A stretch of DNA of 64,000 nucleotides, taken from NCBI GenBank assembly GCA_965240325.2, contig OZ251224.1, positions 248,001 to 312,000 on the forward strand, given 5' to 3'. The translations under genes and the position numbers were made by a program. The notes beneath the pieces are model-generated. The model was given only the letters and a program-made list of their open reading frames with translations. It was not told the origin of the DNA and did not search any database. This document shows, in pieces, positions 1 to 10,670 of the stretch (position 1 is its first letter; the number at the start of each line of letters is the position of its first letter). The DNA comes from Rebecca billardiae RCC1528. Taxonomy: Eukaryota > Haptophyta.

Positions 1-2
1 GC

Positions 3-200
3 AAGGACGCATCTGCCGTGCGGATGATGAACCCTGCGGACCTGCGCGTCGAGTCCCAGAAGCTCGAAAGTGTATTGCACGGCATGTTCGGCCTCGAGCA
101 CATCCGCGTCGAGGAGTACATCCAGCCGCCGATCACGTATGAGAAGCTGGTACGCTTCCTGACGAGTGACCGAGGGCCGGCAGCGCTTGTGCAAGGATGA
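3..200 (+). CDS. 3' end of an unrecognised gene (partial)
   Basis: An open frame enters from the left edge and stops with TGA at 198-200, giving about 65 residues of a C-terminus. The composition is mixed and protein-like (SQKLESVLHGMFGLEHIRV, then ITYEKLVRFLTSDRG) rather than the Arg/Ala-rich translation typical of GC-rich noncoding frames here. I recognise no family. It could instead be the last exon of a longer gene, or chance. Confidence 0.4.
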   Translation, partial: KDASAVRMMNPADLRVESQKLESVLHGMFGLEHIRVEEYIQPPITYEKLVRFLTSDRGPAALVQG

Positions 201-638
201 GGCCTGCCGCCCTGCACACAGCGTGCGCCAACGAGGCTGCGGCAAGCAGCCGGGAGGCGATGATCAGCGATCTCCTATTGGCCCCATGCACTGCCATCCT
301 CCGCCGGCAGCCCGCAGGCGGCAGCGGATGACCGCCCGTGAAGCCGGCGGCGCGGCGCCAGCCTCCGCGCGCGCGGCCGGCCGACGCAGCGACGCCGCCG
401 TCACGATTGTTTTAATGTTCTAAGCCGGCCCGCGGGCGAGAAGTCCAAATCAATACGATTCCCATTGCTAGGGCAGTAGGGCACCCCGCCGTCGCGTGAC
501 GGCTAGAGCTTAGCTGTACGACGGTTCTACCGCGGCGCCCCGCGGTCCGCCGCGGTCCGGCCCGCGCGGCCCGGGACCGGGTCACCGAATTGATTATTGA
601 ATATTGATCACCGATCTCTCTCTCTCTCTCTCTCTCAA

Positions 639-715
<77 letters not shown>

Positions 716-958
716 CTCTCTCTCTCTCTCTCTCTATGGGATTCAAAGGCACCGCGGACTCTCAATTCCCGAGAGAGCGGGACGGCGCACCTGATGGTCC
801 CGCTGTGCTTTCTCCCCCCTTGATTGAACCCCCTTGGTGCCTGTGACACGCCAAAGTGGCGGTGTGTGCCGTGCCGCCGACGGCAGAGCCCGTGGCCGTG
901 CCCGTCGGTCTGGCGCGGTCTCGGCCGCGGGCAGAGCCACGCTGCCCGCTCCGAGGCC
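201..958. other. intergenic stretch
   Basis: No supported gene. The interval holds a CT microsatellite; the Ser-Leu and Arg-Glu repeat ORFs across it are artefacts of that repeat. The right end is probably the 3' UTR of the leftward PAP/fibrillin gene. Confidence 0.6.
615..735. repeat. (CT)n microsatellite
   Basis: About 120 bp of TC dinucleotides with a few interruptions (AATC, GTC). Confidence 0.95.
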
Positions 959-2062
959 TCAGGGGATGGACGAGCCACCCGCGTCCGTCTCGTACTCGTA
1001 GTCGTCGCGGCTGCGCGCCCAGCGCGGCACGTCCTCCGCGGCCGGCGCGGCGCTGCCGCCCGGCCTCGCCTCGGCCAGCCGGCCGATCTCGAGCTGCGCG
1101 TCCTCGGCCGTCGTGCGCCAGTAGCAGCTGAACGCGCGCTGGCCGCGCTCGTCCGCGGCGCCGAGCGGCCGCACGATGCGCAGCTGCTCGCTCACGTACG
1201 TGCACGCGCGGTCGACGCTCACGGTGTTGGTGCTCACCACCGAGCCGCCCAGCTCGAGCCGGCCGTACCGCTCCGCGACGCAGCCGACAGCGGGCGGCGC
1301 ATCCGAGCCGGGCTGGTACTCGGCCGACCCCTTGAGCACGGCGACGGCGTGGCGGCCGAGGTCCTGGTCGGCGATCACTTCGACGACCTGCGCGTTTGGA
1401 TCGCCCTCGCCGAGGTTCTGCCAGTGCGCGATGAGCGTGCACGGCGCCGGCTCGCCCGCCCCCGAGAGGCCCGCGTGCGCCTCAGGCCCGGTGGAGAGCA
1501 TCAGCTTCCACATGCCCAGCTGTGCGGCGCGCGCGTCGGCGGGCGCCACGGAGGGCGAGAGGCGCTCGAGGGCGGCGACGACGTCCGCCACGCGCGCCTG
1601 CGCCTCGGCGTCCATCTCGCCCACCGACGGCGTCTCCAGGTCGGTGCCGAGGAAGAGCAGGGCGCCCTCGAGCGCGCGCGCGCACGTGCCGGGCGTGCGG
1701 TCAACCGTGAACGTGTACTCGGACGCCTCGGGGTCGATCGCGCGCGCGAGGTACCGGCCGGAGAGCGGCTCGCCATTCACCGCGGTGATCACGTCGCCTA
1801 CGCTCAGGTCGGGCTGCCCGCTGCTCCCGAGCACGACGTTGTCGCTGTCGACCTCGATGCCCAGCCCGTCTGCGCCGCGCCGCACCGTGACTTCGACGGC
1901 ACCACCGGCCTGCATGACGGCGGCAGCGACGGGGCGAGGATGAGGCGCCACGCGCCAGGCATGGACGATTGGCCTCGCCGGCGGTGGCGCGAACGCCGTC
2001 ACGCAGTGGCCGCATGCGGCCGCGGCGACGAGCGCGCGGCAGATGAGCGCGCCGGCCCGCAT
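959..2062 (-). CDS. plastid lipid-associated protein (PAP/fibrillin) with PDZ domain
   Basis: A single-exon protein of 367 aa. The ATG at 2062 is chosen because it begins a signal peptide (MRAGALICRALVAAAA) followed by TAFAPPP, the AFAP-type cleavage motif of plastid targeting in algae with secondary red plastids; the frame upstream looks noncoding. Residues about 55-120 form a PDZ-like fold (GLGIEVD, then DLSVGDVITAVNGEPLSGR). From about residue 130 the chain resembles the PAP/fibrillin lipid-binding domain (GMWKLMLSTGP near its start, YVSEQLRIVRPLG near its end). Fibrillins bind plastoglobule or thylakoid lipids. The PDZ addition suggests a protein partner, which is inference. It is divergent from the sulfotransferase gene 87 bp away. 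Confidence 0.72.
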   Translation of the reverse strand: MRAGALICRALVAAAACGHCVTAFAPPPARPIVHAWRVAPHPRPVAAAVMQAGGAVEVTVRRGADGLGIEVDSDNVVLGSSGQPDLSVGDVITAVNGEPLSGRYLARAIDPEASEYTFTVDRTPGTCARALEGALLFLGTDLETPSVGEMDAEAQARVADVVAALERLSPSVAPADARAAQLGMWKLMLSTGPEAHAGLSGAGEPAPCTLIAHWQNLGEGDPNAQVVEVIADQDLGRHAVAVLKGSAEYQPGSDAPPAVGCVAERYGRLELGGSVVSTNTVSVDRACTYVSEQLRIVRPLGAADERGQRAFSCYWRTTAEDAQLEIGRLAEARPGGSAAPAAEDVPRWARSRDDYEYETDAGGSSIP

Positions 2063-2149
2063 GATGATTGCTCGTCGTCCGGCGACGTCCGACGTGTTCC
2101 GCCACTGTGGCCAAGCGGCACGATGGGGGACTGACTGGTCCTCCCTTTT
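2063..2149. promoter_or_regulatory. probable bidirectional promoter
   Basis: Only 87 bp separate the ATGs of the leftward PAP/fibrillin gene and the rightward sulfotransferase gene, so 5' UTRs and promoters must share this DNA. I see no clear TATA box. Confidence 0.45.
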
Positions 2150-3448
2150 ATGGCGCCAAGATGCGTGGCTGCTCGCGAGGACAGACGCTCCGCACCGCGG
2201 CGCAGTGCCTGCCGCCTGCGCCTGTCGCTTGCGGCGCTGCTCCTCGGTGCGCCGGGGGCCATGTGCTTTAACTTCACCCAACACACGACCGCGTGTGCAT
2301 CTCAGGGGCTCGTGTACGTGCACGTGGGCAAAGCCGGCGGCGGGACCGTCAACATTGGCCTCAAGGCCCTGTGCAAAGCCGGCTTTGTGCGCGAGTACAT
2401 CCAGGTGCACGAGTGCAACAACGCTCTGAGCACGAGAACTCTATCGGAACGGACCGCCTCGGGGCGCAGCGCGGTGAGCGCGCGGTGTACGTATTCCAGG
2501 CTCGGCGGTCCGGTTGTGGCGAGCAACTGGTCAAGCAGGTGTGCCTGCGACGGGGGGCGCTGCTGTGAGGTGCCTCAAGGGCGCTGCAGCGAGTTTCCAA
2601 CGCCTGTGCTCGCGCGCGGGGACGCGATCGCGACGGTGGTTGGCTCCGCGCCCATCGTGCTCTGGGTGCGAGACCCGGTAGCACGCTTTGCCGCGTGCTG
2701 GTCAGCCCACGTCAACATCGACCGAGCCTCGCTGAGTGAGCGGAAGAAGCGAGTGCGGGCCTCCCAGCTGGACGCCTTCTTCAACGAAACGAGGAGCACC
2801 GTGCAGCAGCGCAGCCCGGCGCTGGGCGCGGCGCTGAGCGTGACGGAGCTGCGAGCCGCTGATCTGGAGACGTGGCTCACGCGCTGCGCGGCCGCGCTGG
2901 ACTCGCCCCTGAGCGCGCTGGACGCCATGTTCAGCCACGTGCGGCACGCACGCACCGGCATCGCTCACTACATGGGCGGCATGGCCGGCCTGGAGCGCGT
3001 GCGCGGGCAGCTGCTATTCGTCGGCACGACCGAGCACTTCGAAGAGAGCTGGGCGGGGCTTGAGGCGGCCCTTGCGCACGCGTACGGCGGGTGTGGCAGG
3101 CTCCGGCTCCCTGCCCTGACTCACATGCACGACTCGTACAGCAAGGCGCGCGAGCGACGCCCGCTCTCAGCCCGCTCCGTGCGGCTGCTACGTGGCTACT
3201 TTGCGGGCGACCTGGCCTGCATCGTGGGGCTGGTCGAATGGGGGCTTCTGGCGCACGAGTACGCGGTCGAGGTTGGCGCCGCCGAGCCGAGGGCGGCTGA
3301 GGTGGTAGCCGGCGCGCGCACTCGTCGAACCGAGTATTTGTATGAGGAGCTCGCGATCCCTGCTACTCAACTTGATGATGGCAAGGACAACGGGCGACTG
3401 GCGGCCCGCCACCATACGAGCAGCGGCGGCATCGTCATCAGACGATGA
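2150..3448 (+). CDS. membrane-anchored sulfotransferase-like protein
   Basis: A 432-aa single exon. A basic N-terminus is followed by a hydrophobic segment at about residues 20-38, read as a signal anchor placing the domain in the Golgi lumen. Residues 55-67 (VYVHVGKAGGGTV) match the 5'-phosphosulfate loop of PAPS-dependent sulfotransferases, and 170-184 (VLWVRDPVARFAACW) match the 3'-phosphate-binding motif with its conserved Arg. Several Cys between residues 112 and 146 may form disulfides. Such enzymes move sulfate from PAPS to glycans or proteins; the acceptor cannot be predicted. The Arg/Ser-rich, low-complexity C-terminal tail may be poorly conserved. Confidence 0.75.
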   Translation: MAPRCVAAREDRRSAPRRSACRLRLSLAALLLGAPGAMCFNFTQHTTACASQGLVYVHVGKAGGGTVNIGLKALCKAGFVREYIQVHECNNALSTRTLSERTASGRSAVSARCTYSRLGGPVVASNWSSRCACDGGRCCEVPQGRCSEFPTPVLARGDAIATVVGSAPIVLWVRDPVARFAACWSAHVNIDRASLSERKKRVRASQLDAFFNETRSTVQQRSPALGAALSVTELRAADLETWLTRCAAALDSPLSALDAMFSHVRHARTGIAHYMGGMAGLERVRGQLLFVGTTEHFEESWAGLEAALAHAYGGCGRLRLPALTHMHDSYSKARERRPLSARSVRLLRGYFAGDLACIVGLVEWGLLAHEYAVEVGAAEPRAAEVVAGARTRRTEYLYEELAIPATQLDDGKDNGRLAARHHTSSGGIVIRR

Positions 3449-3593
3449 CGAAGACATCAGCACGCAGCAGACGATGATCGTCAATCATCAAATCGTTGTG
3501 GCCCGGCCCGGCGGCGATGAGCGCCGCAGGGGTATCGGCGGCGCACGCTGCCGCCTCAGAGCGCCCACAGACTCCAGCATATATATACGTACG

Positions 3594-3668
<75 letters not shown>

Positions 3669-4042
3669 GAGAGAGACGAGTGTATATATATACGCACTAT
3701 ATATATGTCAAAGCGCGCGCATGCACATTGCACACTGCGACGATGATGTATATATACTGTAGCTAGTCGCCATACGACGCGACGCGTGATAACTGACAAT
3801 GTCTGCAGACTGATGCGGAGCCTGCCGCTCACATCGCGCGCCTACTGCTCGGCCCGCCGCCTGCCCAGCCGCCCAGGGCGGACAGGCGGCTCCGCGTCGT
3901 AACCGTCCGGTCGTCGTTGAGCACAGGAAGAACAGGCAACCGCGGGCGCATCGCCGTCGAGCCCAACGGGAGCACGTACGGCCGTCGAGCAAGCGCCGGG
4001 CCGGTGGCATGGGCGCGGCGCCGCGGCCGCGCAGCGGGCGTC
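3449..4042. other. intergenic stretch
   Basis: No gene seen. It contains a GA microsatellite flanked by TATATA tracts, and lies between two convergent genes, so it is probably their 3' UTRs. Confidence 0.6.
3597..3666. repeat. (GA)n microsatellite
   Basis: About 70 bp of uninterrupted AG dinucleotide. Confidence 0.95.
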
Positions 4043-7000
4043 TCACGCGGCCCACCTGTAGTGCATCGCGCAGTCGATGAAGGTGTCGCGGCACGTGTGG
4101 TCGTGGCAGAGCACGTTGGGCTTGGCGAGCGCGTTGGAGCAGCGCGGGAGCGCCGCGTCGGCCGCCTGCTGCGCGGCGGCGGTCGGCCCGGGCTTGGGCG
4201 CCTTGCGCGCGCACGAGCCCACGAGCGGCGTCCACGGCCCCTGCAGCACGAGCGCGTCGCTCGGCGCCGCGCCGCACTGCTCGGGCGCGAGCAGCTCGAG
4301 CAGCTCGCGGTAGTTGGAGACGGCGGAGAGGAGCGCGGGCGCGTGCGGCAGCCAGCGGTCGTACGTCTGCCCGAGCGAGTCCTGGTCGATGTACACCAGC
4401 GCCGAGCCCGTCATGTACAGGTTCCACGTCGTCATGTCCTCAAACAGCGGCATGGCCACCAGCTGCGCCAGCAGCGAGGAGCGGCGTGCGGCGTGCGGCC
4501 GCAGCGCGAGCAGCAGCTTGAGCGTGAGGCCGGTGCGCGTGAAGTCGATCCGCCCGCCGTCCGAGTCGCGCAGCAGGTGCACGGGCGGGTAGTCCGCGCT
4601 GTCCACGAACAGCGAGTACCGCCGCTTGTGCCCCTTCCCCTTGTAGTGGTGCATCACCGGCCGCGCGCCCTGGCACACGTGCACGGCGAGCAGCGTGCGC
4701 GCGGGGGCGGCGCCGCCCGGGGCGCCGTCCTCGGCCTCGGCGGCGCTGCGGCCGTCATGCCGGACGACGCGCGAGCAGCGCGCGCCCGATCGGCGCGCGA
4801 GCGCCTGCAGAGTGCGCGCGGCCGACTGGACGTCCACCTCGGCCGCCTCGGCGCCGCCCTTCTTGCCCTGCGCCCGCACACGCGCGCGCCGCGCGCCGCG
4901 CCGCGCGCGCGCGCGCCAGCCGACGGCGGGGGCGCGGGCGAGTGCGCGCGCGCGTGAGCCGCGTGGCGCGCGCGGCGCGGCGCGCGGCGCACACGCAGGC
5001 GCGGCCCGCGCGCGCGAGAGCGCGCGCGCGCGCGCGCGGCGCACCTGCGCCGCGCGCGCGATGGCGGCGCGCAGCTCCTCGGGCAGCGCGCCGCGCAGCC
5101 CCTCGAGCTCGCGCGCGTCCTGCGCTGCCGAGTCTAGCTCGACGAGGGTGACGCGCGCCATGCCCAGTCGGTACGCCCAGCCCGTGACCTCGACGCCCTC
5201 CTGCGCGCTGAGCGAGGGGGAGGCGAGGGCGCCGAGCGCGGGCTGGCCCAGCGTCGGCACCACCGCGCGCGGCGGCGGCAGCGAGGTGCCGCCCAGCTTG
5301 GGCGGCGCGCCGCCCTGCGCCGCTCCCGCGCCCGGCTGCAGCGCGCGCGCCGAGGTCGGGAGGGCGCTCGCCCTGGCCGCGGCGGTGGCCGCGGCGGTGG
5401 CCGCCGCCGTCGGCCCGGCTGCGCTGCCGCCGCCGAGGGCGCTGCCGCCCGCAAGCAGCCGCCGGCGCCGGCCGCGCGCGCGCCGGCTGGACAGCTCGCC
5501 GCTCTGCAGCGAGCGCGGCGGCGCGCCCGGCGGCCGCTCGGCGCGCTCGGCGCGCGCGTCGGCACGGCTCGGCTGCGGGCACGGCGCGTGCGCGTCGGGC
5601 GCGTCGCCCGAGAGGAGCCCGCCGCCGTCGGGCGCGCACGCGGCGCGCGGCGCCCACGCGCCGATGTGCTGCTGGCACTCCGGGCAGGGCACCGCCGGCA
5701 CGCTCTCCGCGGGCCGGTGCGCGCGCACCGCGCGGCCGAGCGTGTCCGCGCGCGCCGCGCTGAGCGGCACGCCCTCCAGCCCGATCGAGAACATCTCCGG
5801 CGCCTCCCACAGGTCCTTGAGCACGGCGGCGGTGGGGCGCTCGGCGCAGAGGTGCAGGTTGGGCGGCGCCGAGGCGGAGGGCACGGCGGACGCGGCGAGC
5901 GCCGTGCTCAGGTACCCGACGCCGCCAACGTGCACGCCAGTGCTCAGCGGCTGCGCGCCGCGCCGCCGCCCACCGGCCGCGCCGCCGGACGGGCGCGCGC
6001 GCGAGGGGCGCGCGGCGGGGGCGGGGCGGGCGCGGGGCGTCGCGTGAGCAGCGCGCGCGCGCGCGCACCGCGCGCGCGCACCGCGCGCGCGCCGCGCACC
6101 GATCTGCGCGCGAGCACGATCAGCGCGCCGAGCGACCAGAACGCGTCGCCGATCCCGAGCGCCGAGAGCTGGCCCGGCACACGCGTCACGTTGCCCACGA
6201 CGCTCGCGGCGCGCTCGGCCGCGACCGCGGCCTCGAGCTCGTCCGAGCGGGCGAGCGCGCCGAGCGCGGCGGTGAGCGCGCGCAGCCCGGGCCCCTCGCG
6301 CCAGCGCATCAGCTGCGCCAGCGTGTGCACGCGGCACTGCCGCACCACGCCCCCGCGCTCGCTCAGCCGCGCGAGCTTGCTGTGCACCGCGCCGCCGCCG
6401 TCCTCGAGCGCCGAGCTGTCGACCAGCTCGATGAGGAAGGGCGCCGCACCCTCGAGCGCGGTGCGGTTGGCGGAGGCGGGCGCCTTGAAGAGCGCGCCGC
6501 GCGCGTGGGCGCGCCTGAACGCGCCGAGGTCGGCGGTGCAGCCCGAGCCGAGCGCGAGCGCGTCGAGCGCCGCGCCCACCTCCGCCTCCGTGGGCGCGCG
6601 CGCCGCGTGCGCCGCGCTCGGCAGCGGGTGCGACGCCCACCACGCCGCGGCGTCCAGCTCCGCCGCTCGGCGCACGCCGCCGTCCGCGGGCAGCTGCGCG
6701 TCGGGCACGAGCCAAGAGGGCCTGAGCCGATGCGACGGCGGCAGCGTGACGCCCGGCTCCCACCGGCTCACCACCGGCGCCGCCGGGTTGGGCGGCTCGC
6801 CCTGCTCGCACCCGGCACCGGCCGCCGCCGCCGCGCCGGCCGCGCCCGGCGTCGCCGGCTGCGCGCCGCGCGGAGCAGCGCCGCCGCCGCCGCCGCCAGA
6901 GCTCGGCTGAGCGGCAGCGCCCGCCCGCGCGGGCTCGCGCGCGGCGTGCTCGAGCCCACGCCGCTCACGCCGCTCCTCCGCTGGCGCGCCGACGCCCGCT

Positions 7001-7617
7001 GCGCCCTCGGCCGGTGCCGCCGGCCGCGCGGCACCGGCACCGGCCGCGCCGTACGTGCGCGCTCCTTCGGCCGCGCCGGAGCCGAGCCGGCCGCCCGCGG
7101 AGACCGAGGCGCCGCGGAGCGCGAATGCGAGGGCTACCAGCGCGAGCAAGACGACTGCGCACAGCACGCGCAGCAGCACGCACGCCGGCGGCCTGCGCGC
7201 CGCGGCCCGAGCAGCGCCGCCATCGCCACCGCCGCCACCGCCACCGCTGCCGCCGCCTCCGTCCGTGTCCGAGTCCACGAGGCGCACGGTGACCGGCTCT
7301 TTCGGGCTCGGGCTGCCCGCGCGCGGGGGGATGCACAGATCATACGCGCACGCGTCCGCGTCCGATGCGCCGAAGCGCACGTGCAGCTCGAGCGCGTGCG
7401 AGCCCATGTTCACCGGCACAATCTCCTGCCGGACGGCACCCGCGGCGGCTGCCTGCTTGCCGCGCAGCATGAGCACCGCCGAGCCGTCCGCGACGAGCTG
7501 GAGGAGCTGACGCGACGGCGTGTGCTCCAGCACGATGTGATAGCTGCTGCCATCGCGGAGGGCCACGGCCCACGCTCGCCAGTGTGTCAGGCCGTGTGCG
7601 CGACGCCCGGCCACCAT
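4043..7617 (-). CDS. FAIM1-like domain transmembrane protein with unknown C-terminal domain
   Basis: Inferred exons are complement of 6100-7617, 5045-5950 and 4043-4867, giving 1082 aa; both introns (149 and 177 bp) start GTGCGC and end CAG, and both joins keep the frame. The start is the ATG at 7617. Residues about 15-96 resemble the FAIM1 beta-sandwich (WAVALRDGSSYHIVLEH, then LQLVADG, then ACAYDLCI). A Gly/Ser linker leads to a transmembrane segment at about 146-168. The long remainder would lie on the other side of the membrane. Its last 200 residues look well conserved (SLFVDSADYPPVHLLRDSDG, LFEDMTTWNLYMTGSALVYI, DHTCRDTFIDCAMHYRW); the TTWN and YIDQD pair faintly recalls a degenerate kinase catalytic loop and metal site, but I do not claim that. 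The middle is Ala/Arg-rich, and small unseen introns are possible. Confidence 0.6.
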
Positions 7618-8105
7618 TGCTGACGCGACCGGATCCGAGCGGAGTCCGGATCGAGCCACTCTGATTTACTGTAGGGGCCTCGGACGCGCGCCCCGCGCGG
7701 CTTTGCCTTCATGAGGGTGCGGGCGGGCTCTTTGATCATGTTGGTGAGCCCTCCGCCATCGGGGCGCGCTTCATTGCGCCGCCTTGCCTCGCGTACGGCG
7801 TTCCCGTCGTGCTCGCACTCGGACAAGGCTGCGAGCAGAGCGTACAGAGTGCCATCATGATTGCATTCGGCTCCGTCTTGCTCAGTGGCCACTTCCAGCC
7901 AGGCACGCGCTGCTTGGAAGTAGACGATTCGTTCCGTGCGCTCGGGCTCGTCGCGACACCGGCATGCCAACTCCTCACCAGCCGAGATCGGTCGGAGCGT
8001 GCGCGCGCACAGCAGTCGGACAGGCTGCCAAGTGTGCGCTGCGGTCAGCCAAGTGGACGCGTGTGAGTGTGCACTCTGAGCCTTTGCAAGAAACGGCCGC
8101 ATCAA
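7587..8105 (-). pseudogene. C-terminal remnant of a SET-domain protein
   Basis: The minus-strand frame contains HTWQPVRLLCARTLRPISAG followed by EELACRC, matching the end of SET domains, where a VRLxAxRxIxxGEEL strand precedes the final Cys-rich turn. Just upstream, SAHSHAST sits where the NHSCxPN motif belongs, but Asn and Cys are absent. No N-terminal SET half is seen upstream. The open frame runs past the ATG of the FAIM1-like gene on the same strand (7617), so either its true end is earlier or it is dead. The missing NHSC and the overlap favour a pseudogene; a multi-exon gene with a degenerate SET domain is the alternative. Confidence 0.4.
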
Positions 8106-9197
8106 ATATTCTCACATACCACTAGACCACCGCGCAGAATGCGTCTGAGCTCGCCCACTTCCGCCCATTTGCAGTTCCAGCTGCTCGCTTTCGAGCCGGG
8201 TGCACGGGCGGTTGGTAAAAGCGAGCCCCAGGCGAGCGGCGAGAGAGGCGCGCGTGCATGGACCTGAGGCGGAAGTGCCCGAATGGCGTGAAGGTGCGTC
8301 CATCTGCCAAGCGCGCGACCGGCCCGACGCCGCGCCACGCCCAACGAGCACCACGCCTGTCGCCCCCCAGACCGCCTCGGCGGCGCCTCAGCCGTGCTGT
8401 CGTGCCCGCACAGTATGCGCGCGCTCAGCGCATCCCGCGGCGCGTATTCTGGGAAGGTCTGCGCCATGTTGGTGGGCGGAGGTGGACACCTGGGCGCCTA
8501 ACGCCCGATTCAGTCCGCAGTCCGCACCGGGCGGAGTGCCACCATTCTTGATGTGTGCGTGGTTTCCATCGGTTGCTTTACAATTCGCCAATTCGGGTCA
8601 TCGGTGAAAATAAATGCGGGCGGAGCGGGGTCGCGTTCGTCAGAACCGAAAGTTCAACTGAGCGGTTCACATGACCACGGACCATTTTTCAAGCTCAGAC
8701 CAAAACGCATAATTCGGGCTATGAGTACGGAGTGAGTGTGTGTGCAGGGGCGAGCCATGATTGTTCTCCCGCCTACCCATCCCGCAATTCACGACGGTTG
8801 GTTGCAGCGAATATCAGCCTTCAACCTGTTTACGGCCATGCAGCTTCCAGAAGGTGATGAACAAGTGGCCGGGCTGGGCTTCGACGAGAAATGCCGAATC
8901 CGTCAAATCTCGCCTTCGCGTGTTATTTCGCCGCGGCGATCATTGAATCGTCGGAATTGCGATCACTAATCAACGATATGAATTCCGACGATTCGTCGCG
9001 CTGGAACGGCGCAAATAGAGCTCGAATCGGTTGGTGGCTCTATCTCATTTCCACATTCATCCGAAGATCGCGGCTGAAAGCTAGCCGAGATCTGGATGGA
9101 GTGAGTACGATCCATCATTTTTACAGCGGTTCGCGCCACATTGGCGTTCGCCCTCGTTGGCTCAATCCACCTTCCAACCTTCGCCAAACACCACCCG
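8106..9197. other. intergenic stretch
   Basis: I find no convincing gene on either strand. Base composition falls towards 50% GC from about 8550 onward, unlike the neighbouring genes. It may hold the lost 5' part of the SET remnant and the promoter of the Sel1-MYND gene. Confidence 0.5.
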
Positions 9198-10670
9198 ATG
9201 TCAGCGGTCGACCTCCTACGGCGGCGCTCGTCGCGCGGCGACGCGCGAGCGACACTTCGACTGGCCGAACGCTTCGAAAATGGCGACGGCGTGCATCAAG
9301 ACGACTGCGAGGCCCTGCGCCTCTACCGCGCCGCCGCGGACACCGGCCTGGCCGACGCGCAATTCGCGCTCGGCCTCGCCCACGCTGGTCAGCGGCTTGG
9401 GCTGACCGAAGACTACGCTGAGGCCGTGCGCTGGTTCTGGCGCGCGGCGGAGCAGGGCGACCCGCGCGCACAGCGCGAGATCGGCCTGTGCTTCAAAACC
9501 GGCAAGGCCGCGCCGCACGACCCGGCCGAGGCGGTGCGGCGCTTCCGCGTCGCGGCCGACGGCGGCGACGCGCGCGCCTTCTTCCACCTCGGCGAGTGCT
9601 GCGCCGACGGCCTCGGCGTGGCGCGAGACCAGGCCGAGGCGATCCGGTGCTTCCGCATGGGCTCGGAGCGCGGCGACCCGGCGGCGCAGTGCGCCCTCGG
9701 CTTCTGCTACTCGCACGGCACGGGCGTGCCGTGCGACCTGGTCGAGGCGGCGCGACTCTACCGGCGCGGCGCCGAGGCCGGCTACGCGGCGGCCGAGTAC
9801 AACCTCGCCATGTGCTACGAGCACGGGCACGGCGTGCGGCAGGACCCGATGAAGGCCATGCGCTGGTTCCGCCTCGCCGCCCTCCAGGGCGACACCGACG
9901 CGCAGGCCCTCTACGACCGCGGGCTGCAGCGCGGCAGCAAGAGCCACCAGCTGCTCACGCCGCCGCAGGAGCAGATGGAGGCGGTCGTCTCGCTCTCCAC
10001 CGCGGCGGGGAACGGCGACGCGCGCGCGGAGTGCATCATCGGCGAGTACTACGAGACGGTCGGCGCGAACTACGACCTGTACCTCAACGCCGGCGTGAGC
10101 GACGAGCTGATGGGCAGCCCGGAGGAGGCGATGGCCGAGGCCGTGCGGCTGTACCGCCACTCGGCCGCGCAGGGCAACGCGGAGGCGCACTTCAAGCTCG
10201 GCAACTGCGCCGAGCGCGGCCGCGGCATGCCCGAGGACCTGCCCGAGGCGGTGCGGCAGTACAGCGCGGCGGTCGACGGCGGCTCCGCCCTCGCGCACTA
10301 CCACCTCGGCCGGCTGACGCTCGCCGGCCACGCCGGGCTCCCGCCTGACGTGCAAAAGGGCGCGTGGCTGCTGCGCCGAGCGCGCGCGCTCGGCTGCACA
10401 CACAACGCACTCGACGCGCTCGCGCCGCTGGCGGGCGAGCGCGACGTCGCGAGCCAGGTCTGCGCCGCGTGCGCCACGGCGGACCCGCGGCGGCTACGCG
10501 CCTGCGAGAGGTGCCACGTCGCGCGCTTCTGCTCAAAGGAGTGCCTCAGCCGATCATGGGCGGCGCACAAGCCGCACTGCATGGCGTGGCGACGGGAAGC
10601 ACCCGAGTCGCCGACGCGGCGAAGCCCCGCGAGCTCCGTGAGCGGCTCCGTGAGCGGGCACAGCGGATGA
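9198..10670 (+). CDS. Sel1-repeat protein with C-terminal MYND zinc finger
   Basis: A 490-aa single exon. The ATG at 9198 is the first in frame. The body is a run of roughly nine Sel1/TPR-like repeats of about 36 residues (A.EAVR.(Y/F)R.AA..G...A...LG.CY..G.GV), forming an alpha-solenoid for protein binding. Residues 422-461 are a MYND finger with the expected Cys/His spacing (CAAC, then CERCHVARFCSKEC, then HKPHC). Sel1-MYND combinations are frequent in algae and usually serve as adaptors; the partner is unknown. An internal segment at about residues 255-300 breaks the repeat register. Confidence 0.85.
   Translation: MSAVDLLRRRSSRGDARATLRLAERFENGDGVHQDDCEALRLYRAAADTGLADAQFALGLAHAGQRLGLTEDYAEAVRWFWRAAEQGDPRAQREIGLCFKTGKAAPHDPAEAVRRFRVAADGGDARAFFHLGECCADGLGVARDQAEAIRCFRMGSERGDPAAQCALGFCYSHGTGVPCDLVEAARLYRRGAEAGYAAAEYNLAMCYEHGHGVRQDPMKAMRWFRLAALQGDTDAQALYDRGLQRGSKSHQLLTPPQEQMEAVVSLSTAAGNGDARAECIIGEYYETVGANYDLYLNAGVSDELMGSPEEAMAEAVRLYRHSAAQGNAEAHFKLGNCAERGRGMPEDLPEAVRQYSAAVDGGSALAHYHLGRLTLAGHAGLPPDVQKGAWLLRRARALGCTHNALDALAPLAGERDVASQVCAACATADPRRLRACERCHVARFCSKECLSRSWAAHKPHCMAWRREAPESPTRRSPASSVSGSVSGHSG

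Noticed and set aside
597-978. Ser-Leu and Arg-Glu repeat proteins across 600-740
   Set aside because: They are translations of the CT microsatellite.
3342-3832. Arg-Glu repeat ORFs across 3600-3670
   Set aside because: They are translations of the GA microsatellite.
7618-7659. Start of the FAIM1-like protein at 7659
   Set aside because: That codon is GTG; the ATG at 7617 is used.
9141-9197. A longer start for the Sel1-MYND protein at 9141
   Set aside because: The codon there is TTG; the first ATG in frame is 9198.
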